NCBI GenBank assembly: GCA_965261775.1 | Contig: OZ253477.1 | Span: 1 to 64,000, forward strand | DNA from: G965261775 sp965261775 | GTDB lineage: Bacteria; Pseudomonadota; Gammaproteobacteria; Eutrophobiales; Eutrophobiaceae | Direction of reading: 5' to 3' | DNA length: 64,000 bases | In this document: positions 34,773 through 43,205 of the stretch, in pieces | Numbering within the stretch: position 1 is the first letter of the stretch | Layout: each line of letters opens with the position of its first letter | Position numbers and translations under genes: made by a program | The notes under the pieces: generated by a model | What the model saw: the letters and a program-made list of their open reading frames with translations, nothing else | Told to the model about the DNA's origin: nothing | The model's database searches: none

Positions 34773-36074
34773 TCATCCTTTGTCTTTCGGTGGATGCGGG
34801 TCGCGGCCATGGCTGTTGCTGTCCGCCTTGACGTCCCATCGGTCCTTGTGCCGGGCTACAGGTTGATTTTTGCTCTGTATCCTGAGGCGCAGGGCGTTGA
34901 GTTTTATAAATCCTTCGGCGTCTTTCTGGTCGTAAGCGCCGGCGTCGTCTTCAAAGGTGGCGATGGTTTTGTCAAACAGGCTATCTGTCTGTGATTTGCG
35001 GCCGGTGACGGAGACGTTTCCTTTGTAGAGTTTTAGTCGGACGACGCCGTTGACGGCGGTCTGCGTCTGGTCTATCAGGGATTGCATCGCCAGTCTTTCG
35101 GGGCTCCACCAGTAGCCATTGTAGATGAGGACGGCGTAGCGAGGCATCAGGTCATCTTTCAGGTGCATCGCTTCGCGGTCCAGTGTCAGGGATTCCATTG
35201 CGCGGTGCGCTTTCAGCAATAGTGTCCCGCCGGGCGTTTCATAACAGCCGCGTGATTTCATGCCGACGTAGCGGTTCTCAACAATGTCCGCACGCCCGAT
35301 ACCGTGTTTTTTGCCCAGTTCGTTAAGTGCCGTGAACAAGGCGGCGGGGGACAGGGGCTTGTTATTTATCGCGACCGGATCGCCTTGTCTGAATTCCAGT
35401 TCAAATGTTTCTGCCTCGTCCGGCGCCTTGTCCGGTGCTACCGTCCAGCGCCACATGGACTCTTCCGGTTCAAACCACGGGTCTTCCAGTTGTCCACCTT
35501 CGTAGGAGATATGTAACAGGTTGGCGTCCATTGAATAGGGCGCCTTGCCGGTCTGTTCCGTTTCCACGGGAATGTTGTTTTGTCGGGCGTAGTTCAGTAA
35601 TTTTTCTCTTGAATTGAGTTCCCATTCCCGCCAGGGCGCGATGATATGTATATCGGGGTTTAAGGCGTATGCGCCCAGTTCAAAGCGCACCTGATCGTTG
35701 CCCTTGCCGGTGGCGCCGTGGGCGATGGCGTCCGCGCCTGTCTCACGGGCGATTTCTATCAGGCGTTTTGCGATCAGGGGCCTGGCGATAGAGGTGCCAA
35801 GCAGATATTCACCTTCGTACAGCGCGTTCGCGCGAAACATCGGGAAGATAAAGTCTCTGGCGAATTCCTCGCCAAGGTCTTCGATGAAAATTTCTTTTAT
35901 GCCGAGTTTTTCCGCTTTTATTCTGGCAGGCTCGATCTCTTCGCCCTGACCGATGTCTGCCGTGAAGGTAACGACGTCGCAGCCGTAATGTTCTCTTAGC
36001 CAGGTGAGGATCACTGAAGTATCCAGACCGCCGGAATACGCCAGTACGACTTTGTTAATTTTTTTTGTGTTCAT
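34773..36074 (-). CDS. argG: Argininosuccinate synthase with altered C-terminus
   Basis: Joins citrulline and aspartate with ATP in arginine synthesis. 433 residues; the ATP-binding motif VVLAYSGGLDTSVI opens the protein and the body matches ArgG throughout. Family members are usually about 400-410 residues and end shortly after KLNALRLRIQ. Here an extra stretch (SKNQPVARHKDRWDVKADSN and beyond, about 30 residues) follows, ending three bases from an hsdM remnant. The foreign junction has probably replaced the native stop and terminator. The active-site domains are unaffected. Confidence 0.95.
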   Translation of the reverse strand: MNTKKINKVVLAYSGGLDTSVILTWLREHYGCDVVTFTADIGQGEEIEPARIKAEKLGIKEIFIEDLGEEFARDFIFPMFRANALYEGEYLLGTSIARPLIAKRLIEIARETGADAIAHGATGKGNDQVRFELGAYALNPDIHIIAPWREWELNSREKLLNYARQNNIPVETEQTGKAPYSMDANLLHISYEGGQLEDPWFEPEESMWRWTVAPDKAPDEAETFELEFRQGDPVAINNKPLSPAALFTALNELGKKHGIGRADIVENRYVGMKSRGCYETPGGTLLLKAHRAMESLTLDREAMHLKDDLMPRYAVLIYNGYWWSPERLAMQSLIDQTQTAVNGVVRLKLYKGNVSVTGRKSQTDSLFDKTIATFEDDAGAYDQKDAEGFIKLNALRLRIQSKNQPVARHKDRWDVKADSNSHGRDPHPPKDKG

Positions 36075-36159
36075 GAGTTTCCCCCGTTTGAACCTGCCGA
36101 AGCACTCGGTGCCCCATTCAGTGATTGTCTGGTTTCCGCAATCCTTTTAAGAGCGTGAT

Positions 36160-36591
36160 TCATGCATTGTTTTCGGCATTTATCTGTTTTTCTGATCCGA
36201 TCAGTGCGGATTGAGACGCTAAAATGCGTTGCCCAAGTCTGGTATTGTGATCCGCCACGATGATTTGACTTCTGAATAAAGCGGGGATTTCAACCAGCAA
36301 TATCCCGAGGATCAGTATTACCGCCTCCTCGATGATTGGGAACAGGAGCATTCCTGAAAGCAGGATTAGTAAATTGATTGAACCCCGAACGTATTTGCCC
36401 AGGTAGAAATGATGCAACCCGGCTATAAAAAAATAATTGAGAACGGCATATGTGTCCGGGTCTTTCAGTCGTTTGTTGTAAGCGTGAAAATATTTCGCCC
36501 TGTCTGGATCATCCAGTAAGCGCACGTCTTCTCTAAGTTTTTCTTCTTCGGCTTTTACAGAATCCTGCCTCAGTGTCCATGCTTCAAACAT
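36160..36591 (-). CDS. TM2-domain-like membrane protein
   Basis: A 143-residue protein. Residues 45-100 look like a TM2 domain, with two hydrophobic spans around AGLHHFYLGKYVRGSINLLI and a charged N-terminal helix before it. It overlaps the yidD-like gene by eight bases on the same strand. Function unknown. Confidence 0.65.
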   Translation of the reverse strand: MFEAWTLRQDSVKAEEEKLREDVRLLDDPDRAKYFHAYNKRLKDPDTYAVLNYFFIAGLHHFYLGKYVRGSINLLILLSGMLLFPIIEEAVILILGILLVEIPALFRSQIIVADHNTRLGQRILASQSALIGSEKQINAENNA

Positions 36592-36838
36592 TTTTACCGC
36601 CTGTTTTTACGGGTACCGGGTCAACAATTTTGGCAATCTGATCGCGAGCGGCGCACCGCCGCAGTCTACGTATAGAGATGAATAAGCCGCTTATTGTGCC
36701 ATACCGGATCACCGCCTGCTTTGCATATTCTGAACAGTGGGGTTCAAAATTGCAATCAACCCGGAAGTGTTCTACTCCACCGCCACTATTTTGATATCCC
36801 GTGATCAGGGAAACTATCATTTTCCGGGCAAAGTTCAT
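36584..36838 (-). CDS. yidD: YidD-family membrane protein insertion factor
   Basis: An 84-residue protein with the YidD/haemolytic-domain pattern: CNFEPHCSEYAKQAVIRYG followed by RRLRRC and a late DPVP. YidD helps YidC-dependent insertion at the inner membrane. It normally lies in the rpmH-rnpA-yidD-yidC cluster, so this is a solitary, diverged copy beside a TM2 gene and a DUF4177 gene. Confidence 0.75.
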   Translation of the reverse strand: MNFARKMIVSLITGYQNSGGGVEHFRVDCNFEPHCSEYAKQAVIRYGTISGLFISIRRLRRCAARDQIAKIVDPVPVKTGGKNV

Positions 36839-36849
36839 TAGCGCGAAAG

Positions 36850-37059
36850 TTACCGGCCAAGGGTTAATATAACCGTCTCTCTACTCCAGAATAACCAAAA
36901 GCGTTTTTTCTCAATGACCTGGAATACTAATTGCCAGCCCTCAGCGGCCGCCTGATTAAGTGTTGCTTCAAGACGCTTTACCGGCAAACCTGAAGCCCCC
37001 AGCAGGATGGTTCCACAACCCCCTTCACTGACCATTTCAATTTTATATTCTTTGTACAT
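36850..37059 (-). CDS. DUF4177-like small protein
   Basis: A 69-residue protein with the layout of DUF4177: YKEYKIEMVSEG near the start, then LNQAAAEGWQLVFQVIEK and a basic hydrophobic end. It sits in a run of three small minus-strand genes downstream of aceF. Role unknown. Confidence 0.65.
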   Translation of the reverse strand: MYKEYKIEMVSEGGCGTILLGASGLPVKRLEATLNQAAAEGWQLVFQVIEKKRFWLFWSRETVILTLGR

Positions 37060-37231
37060 TTATAGTGCCTTCCTGTTTTTGGTTTCAATAATCTTTTCTG
37101 TATAAAGCGCTGCACAATATGGCTGAATTCTCTCTTACTCACCTCGCGTGTCCACCGCTTCGCGCCATATGATAGCGTACGTGAGGAGGTCATCCCGGAT
37201 AATTCTTTAAAGATTATAACCGTAAATTGTT

Positions 37232-38512
37232 TCAGAGCAGAAGATGCCGCCGGATATCGCCCAGCAGTGTACCGAGGAAGCGGGTGAATTGTGCCCCGGC
37301 CACGCCGTCAACGACCCGATGGTCATAAGACAGGGAAAAAGGCATGATCAGATGGGGTCTGAATTCGCCGTCTTCGTAGATCGGTTTCGTCTGTGCACGG
37401 GAGACTCCCAGTATGGCGACTTCCGGCGCGTTAATCACCGGCGTGAAATGCGCGCCGCCGACTCCGCCCAGGTTTGAGACGGTAAAACAGCCGCCCTGTA
37501 AATCCACCGGCGCAATATTTCCCGCCCTGGCCTTGCCGCTTAACTGGCTGATTTCACGGGCAATGTCAAACAGCCCTTTTTTGTCCGCATCGCGCACAAC
37601 GGGCACGAGCAGACCCCTGTCGGTATTCACCGCGACGCCGATGTGGTAATACTTTTTCAGGATGAGATGATCGCCGTCTGTCGCAAGCGAAGCATTAAAA
37701 TCGGGGAATTTCTGCAAGGCGGCGACGATGGCCTTGAGCAGAAAGGGGAGCAGTGTCAGTTTCACCTCAGCCGCTTTTGCTTCATCCAGTATGGATTTCC
37801 GGAAGGTTTCCAGTTCAGTGATGTCGGCCTCGTCAAACTGGGTAACGTGAGGGATGGTGATCCAGCTTTGATGCAGGTGTTGTCCAGTGAGACGGCGGAT
37901 CCGGCCAAGCGGTTTTTTTTCGGTTTCGCCAAACCTGGAAAAATCAACAAAAGGGGCGGAAGGGGTGTCCGCCTCCGTCGCGCCTGCGCCCGCGAGCCTG
38001 TTTTTGATGAAGGTTTTCACATCTTCTTTGAGGACGCGCCCCTTGCGGGCGCTGCCCTGTACCTGCTCCGGCGCGACCCCCAGTTCACGCGCGAAACGTC
38101 GCACTAACGGGCTGGCATGGGCGCGCCCGTCGCCGGAGTGTCCCGGTTTAATTGTTTCAGTAGTTTCCACTTCCGGTTCACTTGCCGCCGCTGTGACAGG
38201 TTCGGGAGCCGCCGTTTCATCCGCTGTTTTATCTTCTTTCGGCGCGTCAGTGGTTTCCCCGTTTTCCGGTGATTCGTCGGTGGTGATGGTGAAGATGGCG
38301 GTGCCGGTCGATATTTTGTCGCCGACCTTCACCTTGATTTGTGTGATCTCGCCTGCTCTCGGTGAAGGGATATCCATAGTCGCCTTGTCGCTTTCCAGGG
38401 TCAGCAGGGATTGTTCTTTTTCTACCTGGTCACCCGGCTTGACAGGGATATCGATGATCTCGACGGTATCAAAGTCGCCGATATCGGGGAGTAATATTTC
38501 TTCTTCCGCCAT
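37232..38512 (-). CDS. aceF: Pyruvate dehydrogenase E2, dihydrolipoamide acetyltransferase
   Basis: Core of the pyruvate dehydrogenase complex, transferring acetyl from lipoyl-Lys to CoA. 426 residues: one N-terminal lipoyl domain (lysine in LESDKATMDIPSP, about residue 44), an Ala/Pro/Glu linker, a peripheral-subunit-binding domain (ASPLVRRFARELGVA), and the catalytic domain ending with SYDHRVVDGVAGAQF. E. coli AceF has three lipoyl domains; this one has one. It follows aceE by 22 bases. No lpd gene is adjacent. Confidence 0.96.
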   Translation of the reverse strand: MAEEEILLPDIGDFDTVEIIDIPVKPGDQVEKEQSLLTLESDKATMDIPSPRAGEITQIKVKVGDKISTGTAIFTITTDESPENGETTDAPKEDKTADETAAPEPVTAAASEPEVETTETIKPGHSGDGRAHASPLVRRFARELGVAPEQVQGSARKGRVLKEDVKTFIKNRLAGAGATEADTPSAPFVDFSRFGETEKKPLGRIRRLTGQHLHQSWITIPHVTQFDEADITELETFRKSILDEAKAAEVKLTLLPFLLKAIVAALQKFPDFNASLATDGDHLILKKYYHIGVAVNTDRGLLVPVVRDADKKGLFDIAREISQLSGKARAGNIAPVDLQGGCFTVSNLGGVGGAHFTPVINAPEVAILGVSRAQTKPIYEDGEFRPHLIMPFSLSYDHRVVDGVAGAQFTRFLGTLLGDIRRHLLL

Positions 38513-38534
38513 GTGCGTTGTTTGCGATGTTTAT

Positions 38535-41192
38535 TCAGACGGTGACAGGGTCTGGTTTTTCGGGGTCAACAGCATATTTTTTGATGGCTGTGGCAACCGT
38601 TTTTTTCGGGATATTACCTTCATCCGCCAGCGCTTTCAGCGCCGCGATGGTAATGTAGTATCGATTGACTTCAAAGAATTCCCGCAGACGGGCGCGCGTG
38701 TCGCTACGACCAAAGCCGTCCGTGCCCAGCGCGATGTAACGTCCCGGCACAAATTCACGCACCTGATCGGCGTAGATTTTCATATAGTCCGTTGCCGCAA
38801 TGGCTGGAATGGTCGCGTCGCCGAGCAAAGTGCCGATATAGGGTGTTTTCGCTTTTTGGGTCGGATGTAACATGTTCCAGCGCTGCGTGGACAGTCCTTC
38901 GCGCCGCAATTCATTAAAACTGGTCACACTCCAGATATTTGCCGCAAGATTAAAGTCCTTTTCCAGCAGATCGGCGGCGGCGATCACTTCACGCAGTATG
39001 GCACCGGAGCCAAGTAATTGTACGTCGGCTTTACCCTTCGCCGATCGTCGCAAGGGGTACATTCCTTTGATAATGCCTTCTTCCGTGCCTTTGGGCAGGG
39101 GCGGGTGCGGATAGTTTTCGTTCATGACCGAGATGTAATAAAACACATCTTCATGTTGCTCATACATGCGTTGCATCCCGTTTTGAATGATCACGGTCAG
39201 TTCACAGGCGAAGGTCGGGTCGTAGGCGATGCAATTCGGTATCGTTGACGCGAGAAGGTGAGAATGGCCGTCCTGATGTTGCAGACCTTCGCCGGCGAGT
39301 GTTGTTCTGCCGGCAGTGCCTCCGAGCAGAAAACCGCGTGCGCGCATGTCGCCGGAGGCCCAGGCCAGATCACCGATGCGCTGAAAACCGAACATGGAAT
39401 AAAAGATATAAAAAGGGATCATCCGGATATTGTTGTTTTTGTACGAGGTGGCAGCGGCTATCCAGGATGAATAGGCGCCCGCTTCATTGATCCCTTCTTC
39501 CAAGATCTGACCTTTGATATCTTCGCGGTAATACATGACCTGATCGGAATCCACCGGCTCATAAAGCTGACCGACCGAGGAATAGATTCCGTACTGCCGG
39601 AACATGCCCTCCATGCCGAAAGTGCGCGCCTCATCCGGGATAATGGGAACAATATGTTTGCCGATCTTTTTATCGCGTAACAGGCTGTTTAATATCCGCA
39701 CAAAGGCCATCGTGGTGGATATCTCCCGTTTACCGGTACCCTCCAGCAGTTTTTGGTGAATACCGATATCCGGTATGCCCAGTTCGGGCGCAGGTTTGCG
39801 CCGGGCGAAAAAATAGCCGCCTAACGCCGCCCGCCGCGCTTTCAGATATTTTATTTCCGCACTGTTCTCGTCCGGTTTGTAAAACGGCGCGTCTTTTACC
39901 GCTTCGTCCGGGATGGGAATATTGAAACGGTCGCGAAAATGTTTGAGCGCTTTTTCTTCCATCTTTTTCTGTTGATGGGTAATGTTCTGGCCTTCGCCAG
40001 CTTCCCCCATGCCGTAGCCCTTGACGGTCTTTGCCAGGATGACGGTGGGCTGGCCTTTATGTTTGACCGCCGCCGCATAAGCGGCGTAGACCTTGTGCGG
40101 ATCATGACCGCCGCGGTTCAGGCGCCAGATATCCTCGTCGGACAGATTGGCGACCATTTCCTTTAACCTGGGATATTTGCCGAAAAAGTGCTCGCGCACA
40201 TAGGCACCACTGTTGGCCTTGTAGGCCTGATATTCGCCATCAACACATTCTTCCATGCGTTTATACAGCAGGCCGGAAGTGTCGCGCGCAATCAACGGGT
40301 CCCAGTAAGAGCCCCAGATGACCTTGATTACATTCCAGCCGGCGCCGCGAAATGTGCCTTCCAGTTCCTGAATAATTTTATGATTGCCGCGCACCGGGCC
40401 GTCCAGGCGTTGCAGATTACAATTGACGACGAAGATCAAATTATCCAGTTTTTCCCGTGCGGCCAGCCCTATCGCGCCGAGTGACTCCGGTTCATCCATT
40501 TCGCCGTCGCCCATAAACGCCCAAACCTTGCGCCCGCTGTCCCGGAGCATGTCACGATTTTCAAGATAGCGCATGAAGCGCGCCTGATAGATTGCCATCA
40601 ACGGACCTAACCCCATGGAGACTGTCGGAAATTGCCAGTGATCCGGCATCAACCAGGGGTGGGGGTAGGAGGATAGCCCTTTGCCGCTGACTTCCTGGCG
40701 GAAATGTAACATTTGTTCTTCGCTGATGCGACCCGTCATGAAGGCGCGCGCGTAAATTCCTGGTGCGGAATGTCCTTGAATAAACAGCAGATCGCCTTCG
40801 TGGTCGTCGCCCGGTGCACGGAAGAAATGATTAAATCCCACATCATACAGGGTAGCGGAAGAGGCAAAGCTGGCGATATGACCGCCTAGTTCGCTGCTTT
40901 TTCGGTTTGCCTGGACGACCATTGCCATTGCATTCCAGCGCACGATGGAGCGGATGCGCCATTCCAGACCGCCGTCGCCCGGGCTTTTTTCCTCGCTTGC
41001 GGGGGGGATGGTATTTAGATAGGCGGTCTCGGCGGAGTAGGGCAGGTAAGCACCGGCCTGCCGCGCACGGGAGACCAGTTGCTCCAGAATAAAATGACCG
41101 CGTTCAATGCCTTCCTGTTCGAGTACCGAATCCAGAGCATCCAGCCATTCCTGTGTTTCCTGCGGATCAATATCTTTTGTTTGTGTTGGCAT
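38535..41192 (-). CDS. aceE: Pyruvate dehydrogenase E1, homodimeric type
   Basis: Thiamine-diphosphate-dependent decarboxylation of pyruvate and acetylation of the E2 lipoyl group. 885 residues, close to the E. coli protein (887). The ThDP motif starts at GDGEMDEPESLGAI and continues to NLIFVVNCNLQRLDG; the C-terminal region holds GTDGFGRSDTR. It starts the aceE-aceF operon. No PdhR box was recognised in the 440 bases upstream. Confidence 0.97.
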   Translation of the reverse strand: MPTQTKDIDPQETQEWLDALDSVLEQEGIERGHFILEQLVSRARQAGAYLPYSAETAYLNTIPPASEEKSPGDGGLEWRIRSIVRWNAMAMVVQANRKSSELGGHIASFASSATLYDVGFNHFFRAPGDDHEGDLLFIQGHSAPGIYARAFMTGRISEEQMLHFRQEVSGKGLSSYPHPWLMPDHWQFPTVSMGLGPLMAIYQARFMRYLENRDMLRDSGRKVWAFMGDGEMDEPESLGAIGLAAREKLDNLIFVVNCNLQRLDGPVRGNHKIIQELEGTFRGAGWNVIKVIWGSYWDPLIARDTSGLLYKRMEECVDGEYQAYKANSGAYVREHFFGKYPRLKEMVANLSDEDIWRLNRGGHDPHKVYAAYAAAVKHKGQPTVILAKTVKGYGMGEAGEGQNITHQQKKMEEKALKHFRDRFNIPIPDEAVKDAPFYKPDENSAEIKYLKARRAALGGYFFARRKPAPELGIPDIGIHQKLLEGTGKREISTTMAFVRILNSLLRDKKIGKHIVPIIPDEARTFGMEGMFRQYGIYSSVGQLYEPVDSDQVMYYREDIKGQILEEGINEAGAYSSWIAAATSYKNNNIRMIPFYIFYSMFGFQRIGDLAWASGDMRARGFLLGGTAGRTTLAGEGLQHQDGHSHLLASTIPNCIAYDPTFACELTVIIQNGMQRMYEQHEDVFYYISVMNENYPHPPLPKGTEEGIIKGMYPLRRSAKGKADVQLLGSGAILREVIAAADLLEKDFNLAANIWSVTSFNELRREGLSTQRWNMLHPTQKAKTPYIGTLLGDATIPAIAATDYMKIYADQVREFVPGRYIALGTDGFGRSDTRARLREFFEVNRYYITIAALKALADEGNIPKKTVATAIKKYAVDPEKPDPVTV

Positions 41193-41633
41193 ACTGTTTT
41201 CGCAAAAAAGAATTCAGTATCTTCCTTCAAAGCGTTATATCGGTCTTTTGATAGCAAAATTAACACGGAAAACGCTACTGATAGATATTAGCATATTTCA
41301 CAGTATATTTTTATTTTCTGATTGAAGATCAATTTTCCATCAGCGCTGTCACTGGTGCAGCGGGTCTGTTTCCGCTCCGGGAAGGAGGGCAGGGCAGGGA
41401 AAAACTCGTCAACTGTAGTGAAAACGAAAAGGATACCGATCCGGCCAGGGCGGACATCGCCCCCGGGAAGTGCGGTGATGCAAGTTGATGATATCTTGCC
41501 TGAACAGTTTGTAGCCTCTTTCCAGCGGGCAAACTCCGGACCCCAGAGGAGTCCGGAGGATTATGTTAATGCCTGCGCTGTCCGAGTCCGTGTCGGGTAC
41601 GGTCAGGACGTTAGTTGTCTTTGTGAAATTTCT
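41193..41633. other. Intergenic region between aceE and dolP
   Basis: About 440 bases with no credible gene. The part next to aceE is AT-rich and probably holds its promoter, though no clear -35/-10 pair was fixed. A strong hairpin at 41534-41558 lies near the dolP end. Confidence 0.4.
41534..41558 (-). terminator. Hairpin downstream of dolP
   Basis: CTCCGGAC and GTCCGGAG form an eight-base-pair perfect stem with a nine-base loop, about 75 bases past the dolP stop. On the dolP strand it is followed only by TTTG, so termination may be weak or Rho-assisted. Confidence 0.4.
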
Positions 41634-42215
41634 CTAGTCGGTGTATTGAAACAGTTTGACAACTCTTTGTACACCCGCCGTTTTTTTGGTGACTTCGGTG
41701 GCTTTTTTTGCTTCGGCACGGGTTATCAGACCCATAAGGTAAACCACCCCTTTTTCTGTTATCACCTTTATCTTCAGGCCGCTGAGTTCCTTGTTGGCAA
41801 GCAGATTGGTTTTAACTTTGGCGGTGAGATAAGTGTCGCTGGTTCTGGCCGCCAGTGAGCTCGGCCCCGCGATGGTAATTTCGTCGTAGATATGAGACAC
41901 TTTTTCGACACGTTTCACCAGTTCCACTGCTTTTTGGCGCATCGCTTCCGTTGGGGTTTCTCCGGTTAACAGCACGACGGTGTTGTAGCTGGTGACATTT
42001 AAATGTGCCTTTTCCTTTAAATCAGGATCGGTGTTCAATAACCGAATCGCTTTTAATTCAATAGTCTGATCTTCCACCTGGGTGCCCGTTGTCCGGCGGT
42101 CAATTGTGCTGGTTGTTGTGACAGCAGCTCCGCCGCCAACGAGTAGCGGCACACAGGCCGATAAAAAGGGCATAAGAAAGATTACAAGCATGAGCGAATA
42201 TTTATTTGTCGTCAT
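41634..42215 (-). CDS. dolP: Outer-membrane lipoprotein with two BON domains
   Basis: A 193-residue lipoprotein (signal ending LMPFLSAC) with two BON domains (about 45-115 and 125-190), matching DolP/YraP, which guards outer-membrane integrity. ATG 42215 with AGGAT upstream is preferred to the longer frame from 42260, because it places the lipobox about 20 residues in. It is the last gene of the lpoA-yraN-diaA-dolP cluster, in the same order as in E. coli. Confidence 0.88.
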   Translation of the reverse strand: MTTNKYSLMLVIFLMPFLSACVPLLVGGGAAVTTTSTIDRRTTGTQVEDQTIELKAIRLLNTDPDLKEKAHLNVTSYNTVVLLTGETPTEAMRQKAVELVKRVEKVSHIYDEITIAGPSSLAARTSDTYLTAKVKTNLLANKELSGLKIKVITEKGVVYLMGLITRAEAKKATEVTKKTAGVQRVVKLFQYTD

Positions 42216-42219
42216 CGTA

Positions 42220-42775
42220 TTAACCATCCTGTCCGAGTAATTGTAAATCTGCCAAATCACAGAGTGCGTGAATTACCATAATATGCACTTCCTGAATACG
42301 TGCTGTTGACCCACCTGGTATACAAATCTCAAAATCATTGTTGTTAATCAAATTGGTAATTTGCCCGCCATTCCTGCCGGTTAGTGCAGTAGTTATCATA
42401 TCCCGTTTGTGGGCGGCGTCAATGGCATGCGTAATATTATGCGATTTGCCACTCGTGCTGATCGCCAGCAGTGTATCACCTTTCTGCCCCGGTGTACGGA
42501 ATCGTTGGTGATTGAGGTCAGTGTTGAGGGATTGGCGTTCAGGGCAATGGCGGGCAGATCTGGACGCTCCAGTTCAAACCGGTTCATCCTCTCGGCGGCA
42601 AAATGTGGCGCGTTGGCAGCGGAACCGCCGTTGTTACCTGCCATGGTTTTATTGTCATTTAACAGGGTGTTTGCGATTGCCCCGGCGGCGGTGGAAATTA
42701 TCGGCGCCAGTTTATGAACGGCGTTGGTTTTTTACTTGAATGCTTTCCTGAAAGTTGTCTTTATACGCGCCGGAT
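42220..42775 (-). pseudogene. diaA: Broken diaA (SIS-domain DnaA-binding protein)
   Basis: Translation across frames follows DiaA/GmhA-like SIS proteins: DNFQESIQVK, then NAVHKLAPIISTAAGAIANT, GNNGGSAANAPHFAAERMNR, TLTSITNDS, then after a gap GDTLLAISTSGKSHNI, DMITTALTGRNGG and TARIQEVHIMVIHALCDLAD. Two lesions are seen: a frameshift at the A-run near 42733, and a loss of about 12 residues with a frameshift near 42497. The start codon is also unclear. DiaA promotes timely replication initiation; its place between yraN and dolP is the conserved one. Confidence 0.85.
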
Positions 42776-42806
42776 AGCCTCCGTCGTTTTTCTGTTCTGA
42801 TGTTGA

Positions 42807-43193
42807 TTATGTCTGGAAGGCGTCTTTAATCCATTTAAGCAGTGGCTGTTCAAGCCGATTCGTAATGATTATGACGTCATAACGGCATTGATGTAAGCGG
42901 TAATGTGGGTGGCGGTTCAGGTAGTATTCGCTGGTGAGGATCAGTTTTCTGCATTTGCGTTGTCCAATCGTTTCAACCACGGCGAGTGTCTTTTCGTTTC
43001 TCCGATAACGTACTTCAACGAAGATCAACAGTTTTTTATCCAGGCCGATGATATCAATCTCGCCGAAACGACAGTGAAAATTGCGTTCAATCAATTTGAC
43101 CCCATGCCGCTCAAGATGTCGCGCCGCGATAGTTTCTGCCTCCTGGCCAATGCGGGTCGGTGGAACGGACGGGGGTTTTTTACCGGCTTGCAT
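42807..43193 (-). CDS. yraN: YraN / UPF0102 family protein
   Basis: A 128-residue protein with the UPF0102 pattern: GQEAETIAARHLERHG, RNFHCRFGEIDIIG and LLIFVEVRYRRNE, which form a nuclease-like PD-(D/E)xK fold with Arg in place of the usual Lys. Function is unproven; a link to DNA recombination or repair has been proposed from the fold. It is nested between lpoA and the diaA remnant. Confidence 0.9.
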   Translation of the reverse strand: MQAGKKPPSVPPTRIGQEAETIAARHLERHGVKLIERNFHCRFGEIDIIGLDKKLLIFVEVRYRRNEKTLAVVETIGQRKCRKLILTSEYYLNRHPHYRLHQCRYDVIIITNRLEQPLLKWIKDAFQT

Positions 43194-43205
43194 GTGTATA
43201 GAAGG

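Noticed and set aside
37887..38870. 327-codon open frame on the plus strand across the aceE/aceF junction
   Set aside because: It is the antisense shadow of two strongly conserved genes, and its protein (Ser/Val-rich, repetitive) has no family features or ribosome-binding site.
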